In this document: positions 1-10,058 of the stretch, piece after piece
Layout: each line of letters starts with the position of its first letter
Numbering within the stretch: position 1 is the stretch's first letter
Origin: Ahaetulla prasina
Taxonomy: Eukaryota; Chordata; Lepidosauria; Squamata; Colubridae
NCBI RefSeq assembly: GCF_028640845.1
Contig: NC_080548.1
Location: 21,033,821 to 21,097,820, forward strand
Direction of reading: 5' to 3'
Length of the DNA stretch: 64,000 bases
Made by a program: the position numbers and the translations under genes
The notes under the pieces: model-generated
The model's input: the letters and a program-made list of their open reading frames with translations, nothing else
Database searches by the model: none
Told to the model about the DNA's origin: nothing

Positions 1-497
1 AAGGATCTTTAACAAAAGCCTTCCTGGGGATGTGTGTGATCCTGGGTAGCCACAAAGCCACATCCATGGAGTTAATTTTCACGGCAGCAATATGGAACTC
101 AAGGATGTCGGCAAGAAGGGTGAAAAAAGTCAAGATAGTAGCCACAGCTGTGCTGTCAGACCTGGAAGCAATCTTCTACTTTTGAGCCTTCAGGCCTGCC
201 ACAAATTCTACTGTGGGAAAATGGGAGGGAGGGGACTGTATGGAGTGGAGATGATATGTAGTCAAAATAACATTCTTTCCAGAAAGTCAAGGCCGTTGTG
301 CCCTGCAGCTGTGCTGAGAAGAATAAGGAGGTATTTTCTGTTCCGGAGGGTACCTGATTGGTTCATGTGATGGACATGTGGGTGATGGGCAGGGACTTTC
401 TTTTGGGCGAGGAAAACCTGAAAGCTCTCACATTTGGGTTTTCACAGAAGTGCCAATATGACATCTCTAATAAAAATTAGCTTTGAGGAAACGCAAG
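1..497. other. Unassigned sequence, no gene seen
   Basis: No transposon end, long reading frame or splice-flanked exon is recognised. It ends in an A/T-rich stretch with an AATAAA-like motif near 469, which is not enough to call a transcript end. Confidence 0.5.
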
Positions 498-565
498 CCT
501 AGGAGTTTGATTTCGTTGGGGGTGTTCCTTGGATCCCTGACACATGTCTTTGAATCCCCGATGCA

Positions 566-878
566 TGTTGTTTGAAGGGAAATCCACCTGGTTCAGTTCC
601 AAGACAGGAGAAAGGCACTGGAAACAACATGGAGACTGATTGGAAAGATGGTTTATTCAACAAAACCACAAAGACAGTTCTGGGCCAGCTGGACAACTGG
701 TTGAATGAGTGGATAGATTTTTATAGGTTTCTGTGACTTTTGGGGGTGGTGCAATTAAGGGGCTTGTGTTCTGAAAGGGTGTTGGGCAATTCCTGTTGTG
801 GTTAATGCCTTTCCTCCTGTGTTGGGTCTTGGGTGAGAACCTGCTTTCTAATCCTACCATTCTGCCAAGGAGTTTCGA
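566..878 (-). mobile_element. LTR-C-related fragment
   Basis: The left edge (tgttg...) and the following stretch with 'ggttcagttccaag', 'cactggaaac' and 'catggagact..ttggaaagatggttta' match the U5 side of the LTR-C copies at 54816 and 59562, read on the minus strand. The distal half has diverged, so the right edge is approximate. No target duplication is visible. Confidence 0.55.
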
Positions 879-968
879 AAGTGTTGTGGCCTGGCAGCAG
901 ACTCAGACAGTGTGGAGGTTGGGGAGGAACTTGGACCAGTCCTGTGGGATGGGGAAAACTCGGACGAG
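879..968 (+). mobile_element. LTR-B 5' fragment
   Basis: It starts 'tgttgtggcctggcagcag' and continues with the acidic-codon stretch seen in full LTR-B copies at 22190 and 40148 (cagactcagacagtg.ggagg). It stops after about 90 bp. It directly abuts the LTR-C relative on its left. Confidence 0.6.
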
Positions 969-1082
969 GGCCACCTAGTCACGCCCACCCAGCTAGTCAT
1001 TACGCAGATCATATTAGTGGTCCATGGGATTTAAAATTATGAATTTAGTGGTCCCTGAGGTCCACTAACGGTTGGTGACCCC
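969..1082. mobile_element. hAT-like right-end fragment
   Basis: It ends in 'ggttggtgacccctg', the terminal form (..CCCCTG) of nonautonomous hAT elements in this window, and carries the 'cacgcccaccca' motif common inside them. The left end is missing, so no target duplication can be tested. Confidence 0.4.
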
Positions 1083-2450
1083 TGCCCTAGACAATGACTT
1101 TGTGAATAGCATTGGGTTGAGAAGAAGGGACTGCCCCAAAGTTACCCTACTAGTTGCGTGCCTAAGAGAGGCCTGGAATTCAAGGTCTCTTGGTCTCTAC
1201 TCCAGCATTTCCAGCCTGACACCAAACTGGTTGCTTTTCTAGCTGATCTGGATTTAGCCCTCGTTTCACTTCCTGCCCACCCCCCCTGCCCCCCCCCCGG
1301 AGCCTGGAGCCTCGCATCTCTCTGCTTGTCACTTGGCTTTAACTCCAAAAGGAGCTTTTGATGCCACTTACAACACTGCACTGTGCCGTGTGGCTTGAAT
1401 GGTTTAATGAGGCTCTTTTTCTCTCCAGCTAACTTATGCCCTTGAAAAAAATGAAATGAAATTAGGTGGGGGGGGGAATAATTGGGCTGCAGCTGCAACA
1501 ACCAACCTCAAATGCTCCTCTGGGCCATGGGGCTTTTGAACTCTCCCATCGCAAGGCCTGAGCAGTGGTGGAGAGAGGCCAACTGGGGATCAGAGCCAAT
1601 TGTTCTCTGTCTGCTGCTGGAGGAACAATTCCAGCGAAACCAGGAAGGTGCGAGAGGAAAAGGCTCTCTTGGCTGGGAGTCTTAGAAGTTGGTCTTTAGA
1701 GTCAGATCTGTTCTTTCCCCACATTTAAAAAAAACAACCCCACAACTATCTCATTCCATCAGGGATGCTCAGGAGGTGTTAGCAGAATGAATGTAGGAGA
1801 ACAGGCAGAGCTGGGGGAGGAATTAAACAAGTCATCAGCCTAGAGTCATTGCATTCCCACAAACATTCTCAATTTGAGTCCTCTTGAATTCCATCAGTCT
1901 TTACTGCCTGCCAATTTAGCATCCTTTGCTAGTCGACTGAGATTCTCATCTATAGGCTTGAGCAATAAATCTCCTTGACTGCAACTTAATCTATGGTCCT
2001 GATTTGTGGTGCCTGACAATGAATTGTATCACTCGGGAACATCAGGGGAAGTTTCAGTGGCAGATGGACTCAATGCTCCAGAACTGCTTGTATCCCCGTT
2101 CAGGCAGAGAGCTTGGGCTAATTTTGCCCAAGTGCTTAGACCTTAAAACAGCACCGTCCTTTTCCATCAAATCCTTCTTCATAGTCTGAAGAACATTCAT
2201 AGTCTGTAACATACAGATTTCTATACAAAGGACGACTGGATGACTTCTTCTCTGAATTTCTCTCTAGATATTCCAACTCTCTAGTTTTACAAACTTGGCA
2301 ACTTTAAGATGTGTGGATGTCAATTCCCAGAATTCCCCAGCCAGCACACATATTTTTTTCTCCCTCTATCACTTTAAATGACCGACATGTACATGGGCAT
2401 TGATCAAATGTTTCCAGAAAGGAAACTTTGCTTTGATTTTACATGGAGAT
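1083..2450. other. Unassigned stretch with one hAT-IV fragment
   Basis: Mostly sequence with no repeat signature. Only 2287-2347 is recognised: a hAT-IV fragment ('aacttggcaactttaaga', 'cccagaattcc'). 1340-1500 and 1855-2000 are repeat-free and of balanced composition, so they are weak candidates for conserved noncoding DNA. No coding exon is supported. Confidence 0.4.
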
Positions 2451-2692
2451 CAGAGATGGTATTCAGCCAGTTCGAACTGGTTCTGGCGAACTACTAGCGG
2501 AAATGTTGAGTAGTTCGGAGAACCGGCAAATACCACCTCTGGTTGGCCCTTCCCCTTCCAGGAGTCCCCATGCACTCTGTTTTGGCTCCCAGAGGACTGC
2601 AGGGAGACCTAACCTGTAAGTTTGAGGCACCCAATTGATCTATTCGCGGCCTCCCAGCCTCCCAGCTGATCGTCGTAGTCGGTCTATTCCTG
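2451..2692 (+). mobile_element. hAT-I element, right-truncated
   Basis: The left terminus 'cagagatggtattcag' and internal 'gagtagttcggagaaccgg' and 'aaataccacctctgg' define family hAT-I (compare 27518 and 60787). The right terminus is lost where CR1 sequence begins near 2693. Confidence 0.7.
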
Positions 2693-2985
2693 CCTCCCAG
2701 CCTCCCACTGGAGGCTTTCAAAAAGAGACTGCACAACCATTTATCTGAAATGGTACAGGATAGCAACAGTAACAGTATCAGAGTTGGAAGGGACCCTGGA
2801 GGTCATCTAGTCCAACCCCCTGCTCACCCAGGAGACCTGTACTAGGGATTCGAAACGCCGACCTTTCTGATCGACAAGCTCAGTGTCTTAGCCACTGAGC
2901 CACCTAGTCACCTAGGATCTCCTGCTCGATCAGGGGGGTTGGACTAGAAGACCTCCAAGGTCCCTTCCAACTCTTATTATTCTAT
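2693..2985 (+). mobile_element. CR1 LINE 3' end, interrupted by a SINE
   Basis: The C-terminal RT stretch ('ccatttatctgaaatggta') and 3' UTR ('gggttggactagaagacc', 'cttccaactcttattattct') of CR1 are split by the SINE at 2762-2913. The short tail reads TTATTCTAT, the start of a pentamer array that did not expand here. Confidence 0.8.
2762..2913 (-). mobile_element. tRNA SINE with CR1-like 3' tail
   Basis: Read on the minus strand it begins with a tRNA-derived head ('ggtggctcagtggctaag', then 'ggttcgaatccc'-like box B) and ends with the CR1 3' tail ('ttggactagatgacc', 'ggtcccttccaactctg'). AGGAT repeats at 2757-2761 and 2914-2918, consistent with a target duplication inside the host CR1. The tail indicates mobilisation by a CR1 reverse transcriptase (inference). 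Confidence 0.75.
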
Positions 2986-3771
2986 GAGTTAAATCAGCTG
3001 GATAGTATATTAGCTAAATAGATAGTTTCTAAGTACACAGAGGGCTCCAGCATCTGCCTGTCACTTGTAATCTTTTTACTGAACATGATTTATTTTATTT
3101 TATTTTTAATTACATGCCCCCCATTCCCTTAACAGCTCTGGGCAGCTTTCAATACGATGCACAATAATTGGGCACATTCGACTCTCACCGACTTTGCTCT
3201 TCAGGAGCCAAAATATCTCCAAATTTACTCCCGCCGTTGACTAAACCCTTGCTTCCTTGCTGCTAAAAAATCTGTGCCCAGCAACTGATCTGTGCAATTA
3301 GAGAATGACTAAATGAGCCACGCTAAGGGGCATCTGGAGCCAGCCACAAGAAATCACGTAACCGGACAGCCGTTCTCATCCATTATAGAGGAGCATTATT
3401 ATTTGAATGCAAAAATTCAGCCTGGACTTCAATAAAGGCCTGTCCTGATGAAGCCGAGACAAAAGAAATCTTCAGAGGAGATTCACTAACTCTGCAGCAT
3501 AAATTACTCCAGGTAAATATTCAGCTGCCATGAGCTTTCTTGCCACTGCAGCTATCAATCAGATGCTGATAAAGAAATGAAATAGTAGTAATTTTCCTGC
3601 TTCCCCCTCCCCCCCCCCATTTCCCAACTTTACAGAGAGAAGACTATATCTCAGAAAATACCTTGGGATAAAAGAAATCCTGAAAGAATACAAGATCCCA
3701 GAACAGGATTTCAGTGCCATTTTATGCTATCTAATCTGAAGGATACACTACTGTCCCAGGTCCAATCAGAA
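2986..3771. other. Unassigned; candidate conserved noncoding block
   Basis: A TTTTA-rich run lies near 3088-3108. The part at about 3320-3600 is free of repeats, balanced in composition and rich in homeodomain-like AT motifs (ATAAATTACT, GTAAATATTCAG, CTATCAATCAG). That resembles a vertebrate developmental enhancer, but conservation cannot be tested here. A C-run lies at 3609-3619. Confidence 0.3.
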
Positions 3772-4377
3772 TAACAGAGTTGGAAGGGACCTTGGAGGTC
3801 TTCTAGTCCAACCCCCTGCCAAGGCAGGAAACCCTTTGCCACATCAGACAAATGGTTATCCAACCTCTTCTTAAAAACTTCCAGTGTTGGAGCATTCACA
3901 ACTTCTGGAGGCAAGTTGTTCCACTGATTAATCGTTTTAACTGTCAGGAAATTTCTCCTTAGTTCTAGGTTGCTTCTCTCCTTGATTAGGAGTTTCTCTC
4001 CTTGATTAGTTTCCACCCATTGCTTCTTGTCCTGCTTTCAGGTGCTTTGGAGAAGAGCTTGACTCCCTCTTCTTTGTGGCAGCCCCTGAGATATTGAGAC
4101 ACTGCTATGATGTCTCCCCTAGTCCTTCTTTTCATCAGACTAGACATACCCAGTTCTTGCAACCGTTCTTCATATGTTTTAGCCTCTAGTTCCCCTAATA
4201 ATCTTTGTTGCTCTTCTCTGCACTCTTTCTAGTCTCCACATCTGTTTTACATCATGGGAACCAAAACTGGATGCAGTATTCCACGTGTGGCCTCACCAAG
4301 GCATTATAAAGTGGTATTAACACTTCACATGATCTTGATTCTATCCCTCTGTTTATGTAGCCTAGAACTGTGTTGGC
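3772..4377 (-). mobile_element. CR1 LINE 3' fragment, RT C-terminus
   Basis: The minus strand carries the CR1 RT C-terminal region (codons resembling NLELRRNFLTV, INQWNNLPPEVV, LDNHLSDV) followed by the 3' UTR. It is 5'-truncated at about 4377. A small tandem duplication ('ctctccttgattag' twice, 3978-4014) lies inside the coding part, and the usual stop after the last motif is changed. It is a dead copy. Confidence 0.85.
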
Positions 4378-4699
4378 AGCGATTCCTATCCTGTTTACCC
4401 TATCAGGCTGACATCAGTCTTGCAAGTGTGAAAGTACAATACACATAAACACACACACACACACACACACCTCCTTTACTGCTGGAGAAACTAGTGATGG
4501 TCTCTTCTGAGCCTTTTGTCTCTCCCACTATCCAATTCAGGGCTTTGCTGTTTCTTATCTGATTGGTCTCTTGGCATCATCTCTTGGCCCAATCTCTCAA
4601 AGTCTTCTCTACATACTCTCATAAAGGCCATAAGGAGGCCCCAGCTGTGCTACAACAAACTGAAAGACATTAGAAAGAGACCCGTTCCTTCCATACCAC
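4378..4699. other. Unassigned, with (CA)n 4449-4471
   Basis: A short CA microsatellite is followed by sequence without recognisable repeats. No reading frame stands out. Confidence 0.5.
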
Positions 4700-5128
4700 C
4701 AGGGATGGGCTGCTGGGGATTCGCAAGGGTTCTGGAGAACCTCTAGCAAAGAGTCTGTGCAGTTCAGAGAACCCCCAAAACCCACTCCTGGCCCCGCCCA
4801 CCCCTCCCCTCCCAGAAGTCCCCACGTGGCTTGTTTTGGATGTAGGTAAGTGCAGGACACATGCAGAGGCTTGGGGACAGCAAAAAATGGGCCTGCTGGA
4901 AGTTCAGGAAGGCCGGAAACGAGCCAATTTCCGGCCTCCAGAAGGCCTCCAGAGCCTGGAGAGGCCATTTTCGCCCTCTCGGAGGCTCGGGGAAAGCCTT
5001 CGGAGCCCAGGGAGGGCAAGCCCCCCAGCTATTGTGCAGGAGGCTGACTAGGTCACTCCCACCATGGCCACGCTCACCCAGCAAACGGGCAGAGAACCCC
5101 TTGCTAAAATTTTTGATGCCCACCCCTC
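4700..5128 (+). mobile_element. hAT-II nonautonomous element, complete
   Basis: Termini are CAGGGATGGGC... and ...GCCCACCCCTC (consensus CAGGGGTGGGC/GCCCACCCCTG). Flanks are CATACCAC (4692-4699) and AATACCAC (5129-5136), 7 of 8 matching, as expected for hAT. The interior is G/A-rich 'ggcctccagagcctgg' sequence with no transposase. Confidence 0.85.
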
Positions 5129-6419
5129 AATACCACTATGGCTTTTACTCCCCAAAGCAATGGTTGCCCTCACTACAGTACTGTCAACTTCATCATCCTG
5201 CTAACGCCTCTTTCATCTACATTTTACTTCATGTTATGAACACTTGTCTGCTCAGATTAAAACAAACAAACCTGAGAGGGGTTTGCTGCAGAGCTGTCAG
5301 GTTACCAATCCCAACCTTCTGGAACCTTCCGGAGCAGTCAAAACCCAAGAGCTGGAAAGTGGGGTGAGATAAGAGCGCCCTCCAATATTGTTACAGACGT
5401 TACCCTGGCCCCAAACCCAAGGAAAATCTCGGCTCCACTGCGCTTTCCACTACATGGCAGCTGAGCTGAAGATCAATCGGCTCAAATTGCCAAGGCTGTC
5501 ATAGGATCAAAGAGACTTGGAGCTGCTTTCAGACTGGCACAAAATCGTCACACGGGGCTGGTAAAGAGAGGCAGAGGCAAATTGCCTTAAACAATCCGAG
5601 AACAAAGGCAGAGTTCTCCCTAGGACGCTTTTAAAACTTTTTTCCCCCCCCACCTCCACCGTGGGGAAGGCAGCCCTGCCTTGCAAAGTGGGAAATTGCC
5701 CAGAAATGGGCTGAGAGATGGAGAGCATCTTCCACCAAAGTAAGACTCGTTCCAGCTTTTCCAAAGTTTTAAAGAGAAGAGACATTCCATGCCTGGAGGG
5801 CAGTGGAGCAATTTTGATTTTAAAGAGAGAGAGAGAGAGAGAGAAAGAGGGAGGGAGGGAGAGAGAGATAACTTGGGAGAAGTGAGCTTTAACAACTCCT
5901 GATCCAGTCCCTGGGCATTCATTAATGTTTCATGGTGCTTTCAATTATTGCCTCCTCTGCCACTGCCGTCATCTGTCTCTTCAAATCGACAGTATAATAA
6001 CCACTCAAGCAGAAATCCGCTCTTCTGCCTGCCCATCCCCTCCCCAAGCCTATTCCCCACTCCTGCCTAGCCAGAGCGACTAATTCTCTCCCAGATCCCT
6101 GCCAGGAACGCTCAGGGGCTCAGCCACCACTCAGCCCTGCCCTTACCTGGCTAGGCAGGAGGAGGAGGAGGAGGAGAAAAAAAATTGATGGGGTGGCAGC
6201 CATCTTCTGCAGGAGAAAGCAGGAGGTTTTAATTCCTCCACCTTCCAGCTTCAGGTCAACCCTCTTCCCTCCCATGCTTCACAATCAGAACACACAGCTC
6301 ACTTTGACAACTTACAGCCTAAAGGCATCAGATGCTGGGATGAAACGGGACCCCCTTCCTAGGCTGCTTTTTGAGCAGATACACAGGCTACCAATTTGTG
6401 TTCATAAAATAATATTCTA
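5129..6419. other. Unassigned, with (GA)n 5825-5871
   Basis: Repeat-poor sequence containing a GA microsatellite and a short GGA run at 6159-6177. Frames that cross it have no domain I can recognise. 5930-6030 is AT/GC balanced and could be tested for conservation. Confidence 0.4.
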
Positions 6420-6872
6420 CAGGGCTGGGCTTCAAATATGTCAGCAACGGGTTCTCTGCCCAGTTGCTGGGTGGGTGTGGCCATGGTGGGTGTGGCCTAG
6501 TCAGCCTCCTGCACCACAGCGGGGGTGGGTGGGTATTTTCATCTTCCCCAGGCTCCGGAGGCTGTCCTCGAGCCTGTGGAAGGGTGAAAACTGCCTCCCC
6601 CAGGCTCTGGAGGCCCTCCAGAGGCTGGAAATGGGCCTGTTTTCGGCCTTCCGGAACTTCTGGGAGGCCCGTTTTTCCCCTCCCTGAGCCTCCACATGGG
6701 CCCTGCACTTACCTCACGTCCAAAACGGGCTATTTGGAGACTCCTGGGAGGGGAGGGCCAAGGTGGGGTGGGCGGGGCCAGCCAGGTTGGGATTTGGAGG
6801 TCCTCCAAACCAGCCATAAGGTTAGCTATGGGTTCTCCCAAACCCTGGCAAACCTGTAGCAGCCCACCCCTG
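6420..6872 (-). mobile_element. hAT-II nonautonomous element, complete
   Basis: The same family as 4700 but inverted: it starts CAGGGCTGGGC and ends GCCCACCCCTG. Flanks ATATTCTA and CTGTTCTA match at 6 of 8 positions. Long frames on both strands follow its low-complexity interior and are not genes. Confidence 0.8.
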
Positions 6873-7083
6873 CTGTTCTACCACGGAATCCTAAAATGAG
6901 GAGGAGGAATGACTTAGACCACCGTGTCCAATCCTGTGCTCAGAGAGCAGGAATCCCCTTGATGGATGGATCTTCTGTCTTTGCGTGAAGGCCTTCAACA
7001 AGGTAGAATCTACAACCTCTTCCAGTAATTAGTTCTGCAGTCATACTGCTCTTTCATCGGAAGTCTTCTCCCAACATTCACAC
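6873..7083 (-). mobile_element. Possible ancient CR1 3' fragment
   Basis: The minus strand weakly resembles an old CR1 3' region ('gaagaggttgtagattct', 'ggattcctgctctctgagc'). Similarity is by eye only, and the stretch could be unrelated sequence. Confidence 0.25.
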
Positions 7084-8282
7084 AAAAAGTGCCTCAACTT
7101 TTGCCTGAGGATTTTGAAATTTTTTTTTTTTTTAAATGGCAAAAGGTCAGAGACCAACTGCTGGAGAGATGGAGAGAATTCTGGAAAAGTTATCCAATAT
7201 GGACAAGAAACTGGATGATTTGCAAAGAGGCCAAACGGAAATAAGAGCAGAAATTGTGACTATCCAAAAGGATTTAAAGGATACTCAACAAGTCTCAGCA
7301 GAAAACAAGCAGAAAGTGGAAGGTCTGGAGGGTGAGATGCGGGCAGTGCAGAAAAGAGAGGAGACGACAGGCAATGCTGTGCTTGGACTACAGATGGATA
7401 AAATGTCTTATTTCCTTAGGTTTCAAAATTTGGAAGAAGTGGACCAAGAAGATTTGAGAGATGTTGTGACTAAATTGTTGGGAGAATTTCTTGGGAGAGG
7501 TGTTGACTTTATGAATTGGGATGTGGATCGAGTTTATAGAGTTAATTCACAATATGCACGCACGCATGCAGTTCCCAGAGAGGTTCATGTCAAATTTGTG
7601 AGAAGAGAGACGAGAGATGAAATTCTTAGAAAACATAGGAGTGGGGCACTGACTTATAGGGGCAGGGAGATAGCCATTCTGAGGCAGATTCCCAGACAGG
7701 TACGTGAAATGAGAAAGAAATATTACTTTTTGTCAAGCAAATTGTACCAGAAGGGAGTAGGCTTCAGATGGCTGATGCCAGAGGGATTGATGATTTTCCG
7801 GGAGGGCATTACGAAAAAAATTAGTACAATTGCGGAGGCTACGGCCTACGTGGAGGAACACAAAGCCCTCCTGGAATTAGATGACCCAGGAATTGAAGAA
7901 GGGGAGGTTATAGACCATGGGGCGGAGGCGGCTGCCGCTGTTGCGGCCCTGGAGTTGGGTCAGGCTGAACCCAGAGTTCTGAGATCCAAAACTAGGAAGT
8001 GATAAAGATATTTGGTATTGTGTTGGTTTTCCTTATTCTCTTTTGTATGATATTCTGTTTATTCTTGACCCTTCTTTATTGCGTATGTAAGATTTGTAAA
8101 CTTAGCTACTTCGTGTCACCTGCTTGCCATATGGCTGTTGTATGTGTTTAAAATTTGAGCAAAATTCTTATCTTGCATAAGAAAAATGAAAATTTACCAT
8201 ACCTGATATGTATTTGTATAAACCTTTTTTGACCAATAAAAACTTTTTGAATAGAAAAAAAAAAAAAAAAGTGCCTCAACTT
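7084..8282 (+). mobile_element. L1 'ORF1-only' insertion (HAL1-like)
   Basis: The element is flanked by a 17-bp target duplication, aaaaagtgcctcaactt, at 7084-7100 and about 8266-8282. It consists of a 35-bp leader with a T-run, one intact ORF1 (7136-8002), about 250 bp of A/T-rich 3' UTR, an AATAAA signal at 8235-8240 and a pure A tail of about 16. There is no trace of ORF2. The clean duplication and A tail show L1-type target-primed insertion. Mammalian HAL1 elements have the same half-L1 layout, but here the ORF2 loss could also be a one-off deletion or splicing event. Confidence 0.9.
7136..8002 (+). CDS. L1 ORF1 protein (RNA-binding chaperone), intact
   Basis: A 288-residue L1 ORF1p-like protein, which in the family binds LINE RNA as a trimer and acts as a nucleic-acid chaperone in cytoplasmic RNPs. 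The order seen is: a charged heptad-rich coiled coil at about residues 10-90; an RRM-like core starting at FLRFQNLEE (93-101) with VHVKFVRRETR at about 150-160; a basic C-terminal domain (about 178-245, with RQVREMRKKYYFL); and an acidic/alanine tail ending in KTRK. It is somewhat shorter than human ORF1p (338 aa). The ATG is the first in the element, 35 bp after its left edge. No stop or frameshift is present, so the copy is young. Whether it is transcribed cannot be seen. Confidence 0.88.
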   Translation: MAKGQRPTAGEMERILEKLSNMDKKLDDLQRGQTEIRAEIVTIQKDLKDTQQVSAENKQKVEGLEGEMRAVQKREETTGNAVLGLQMDKMSYFLRFQNLEEVDQEDLRDVVTKLLGEFLGRGVDFMNWDVDRVYRVNSQYARTHAVPREVHVKFVRRETRDEILRKHRSGALTYRGREIAILRQIPRQVREMRKKYYFLSSKLYQKGVGFRWLMPEGLMIFREGITKKISTIAEATAYVEEHKALLELDDPGIEEGEVIDHGAEAAAAVAALELGQAEPRVLRSKTRK

Positions 8283-8307
8283 CACTCCATCATTTAATAA
8301 ACCTGCT

Positions 8308-8619
8308 GTTGTGTCTCGTCCGATCTCACCTCAGCCGGGGTCTTCTTATCTGCTTCCGAACACGGAGGAATGTTCTAGTATGCCTCCCGGCCCCAGTCCT
8401 GGCTCCATGCCCAGACAGGCTGAAGAGGAAGAAATACCTCCAGCCCCCAGCTCTGGCTCCATGCCCAGGCAAACGGAGCAACTAGACCCCTCCCCCTCCT
8501 CCACAGCATGTGAGCCTGAGGGAGGTCAATTACCAACAGCTGCCGACTGGAGTGACCCTCGCGTCAGAAGACTTGATAGGCGGAGGCAACAGAAGGAAGG
8601 GAGGGGCAGGCCTGGATAA
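8308..8619 (+). CDS. Open frame across LTR-A U3 (partial, function unknown)
   Basis: The frame is open from base 2 of the LTR to a TAA 35-40 bp before the TATA box. It contains two 'PSPGSMPRQ'-type repeats with acidic linkers, then a basic end, DWSDPRVRRLDRRRQQ. The same frame is open in copy 11882. No ATG lies at its start, so if real it is probably the C-terminus of an internal gene reading into the 3' LTR (inference). It could be chance openness of a GC-rich U3. Confidence 0.3.
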   Translation, partial: VVSRPISPQPGSSYLLPNTEECSSMPPGPSPGSMPRQAEEEEIPPAPSSGSMPRQTEQLDPSPSSTACEPEGGQLPTAADWSDPRVRRLDRRRQQKEGRGRPG

Positions 8620-8650
8620 GTGCTGAGTCATGGAGCCACACCCCATGGCC

Positions 8651-8660
8651 TATATAAAGG
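8651..8660 (+). promoter_or_regulatory. LTR-A TATA box
   Basis: The sequence tatataaagg lies about 345 bp into the LTR and is also found at the matching point of copies at 12273 and 59079 (there ctataaagg). This marks the probable U3/R promoter. Activity is unknown. Confidence 0.6.
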
Positions 8661-8838
8661 ATCTGCTTTCTGGCATTCTCTGAGTCAGGCAAAGTCTAAA
8701 CATATCTTGCTGAAGTCACTTTCTGGTCTCCTGCCTGCCCTGAGGACTTTGCTAGGACTTTGGCAGAGCTGCAGAGGCACACCTGATTCAGATTTCCCTG
8801 ACCCGGCCGTCAGCAGAGGAGTGGGACACGACACCTGC

Positions 8839-9529
8839 ATCTTGGATGTTGCAGGACCAGCTTTGGCTTTCATTTCTGTGCCACTGATGTATATATTTCA
8901 GACGAGTTTGTTTCCATTGTGAAATGGAAGGACCACATTCAGACATGAATTATCCATGGAAGGTCTAGGGTTCCTAGACAAAGTGATGGAACAATCTCTA
9001 TGCCTATGGAACCTTTTTCCTCCTGCAACACAGTTTCTCCCTGTGGGACAACAAAAAAACTTGCTTCATTCTGGAATGTACAGGAGTCAGCATATGTAGC
9101 CACAATTTGCCTTGCGCAACCCCTCACCTGTTCCCAGGTGGTAGTCATTCAATGAAGCCAGAAATAGGGACAGACCTAATTATTTTCACATCTAATAGGA
9201 ATGCAATAGGAAGACATCTCAGAAAAGTCAACATTTCTCTCATCTCCAGCCATACCTATCAAGCTTTAGATAAACCTTAGTTGACTTTCTGGTAGTCAAG
9301 TTCTTCAGAAGACTGAAAACCATCCCAAAGCACCTTTGGGATTGAGAACCAGAAAACTGGTGAGACCATCTCACCTTTGTGTGCAGAGCCAGTTTGGGGA
9401 ATAGTTTGAAGATTTGTTGATTAGTGTTTTGTATGATTTGAGGTCTACATTTATAGTTTCCAACCTTTTGCTTATATGACAGTTGTAGAAAGGATCATTT
9501 CAGTTACAAACAATCATAATTAAGATAAG
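8839..9529. other. Unassigned sequence
   Basis: No repeat, exon or RNA gene is recognised. It is the pre-insertion context continuing downstream of the LTR-A copy. Confidence 0.45.
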
Positions 9530-9776
9530 AGAACTAAGGAGAAATCTCCTGACAGTTAGAACAATGAATCAATGGAACGACTTGCTTCCAGAAGTTGTGA
9601 ATGTTCCAACACTGGAAGTTTTTAAGAAGATGTTGGCTAACCATTTGTCTGAAGTAGTGTAGGGTTTCCTGCCTAAACAGGGGATTGGACTAGAAGATCT
9701 CCAAGGTCCCTTCCAATTCTGTTATTCTATTCTATTCTATTCTATTCTATTCTATTCTATTCTATTCTATTCTATA
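9530..9776 (+). mobile_element. CR1 LINE 3' end with (TTCTA)n array
   Basis: A CR1 C-terminal coding stretch ('tggaacgacttgcttccag', 'aacactggaagtttttaag') plus 3' UTR lead into a pentamer array at 9724-9775 of about ten TTCTA units. It is 5'-truncated. Confidence 0.85.
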
Positions 9777-9794
9777 ACGTATCTTATACGTTCT

Positions 9795-9974
9795 ATAACG
9801 TATCTTTTCTTTATGTACACTGACAGCATATGCACCAAGACAAATTCCTTGTGTGTCCAATCACACTTGGCCAATAAAAAATTCTATTCTATTCTATTCT
9901 ATTCTATTCTATTCTATTCTATTCTATTCTATTCTATTCTATTCTATTCTATTCTATTCTATTCTATTCTATTC
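9795..9974 (+). mobile_element. L2-type LINE 3' tail with (ATTCT)n array
   Basis: The terminal 3' UTR of the L2-type LINE ('tttatgtacactgacagc', 'ttccttgtgtgtccaatc', 'cttggccaataaaaa') is followed by 94 bp of pure ATTCT (9881-9974). It sits immediately after the CR1 array, with a small 'acgttctataacgtatctt' duplication between. Confidence 0.82.
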
Positions 9975-10058
9975 CCTCAATGGGATGTCACAAGAAGTCT
10001 TGAAGACTGCAAATTGCCCATTTCCTTTTGTCACCCCCCCCCTACACTAAGGAATGAA

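Larger units (their letters stand above)
8307..8833 (+). mobile_element. Solo LTR, family A (copy 1)
   Basis: Begins TGTTGTGTCTCG and ends GGGACACGACA (TG..CA). It is flanked by a perfect 5-bp duplication CCTGC (8302-8306 and 8834-8838). It has a long U3 with an open frame, a TATA box near 8653, then R/U5. No internal retroelement sequence adjoins it, so it is a solo LTR left by LTR-LTR recombination. The 5-bp duplication fits Ty3/gypsy-type or some retroviral integrases; which one is unresolved. Confidence 0.88.

Noticed and set aside
4609..6859. Overlapping long frames on both strands in the hAT-II elements
   Set aside because: They follow GC-rich, stop-poor transposon interiors, occur in several frames at once and show no domain.
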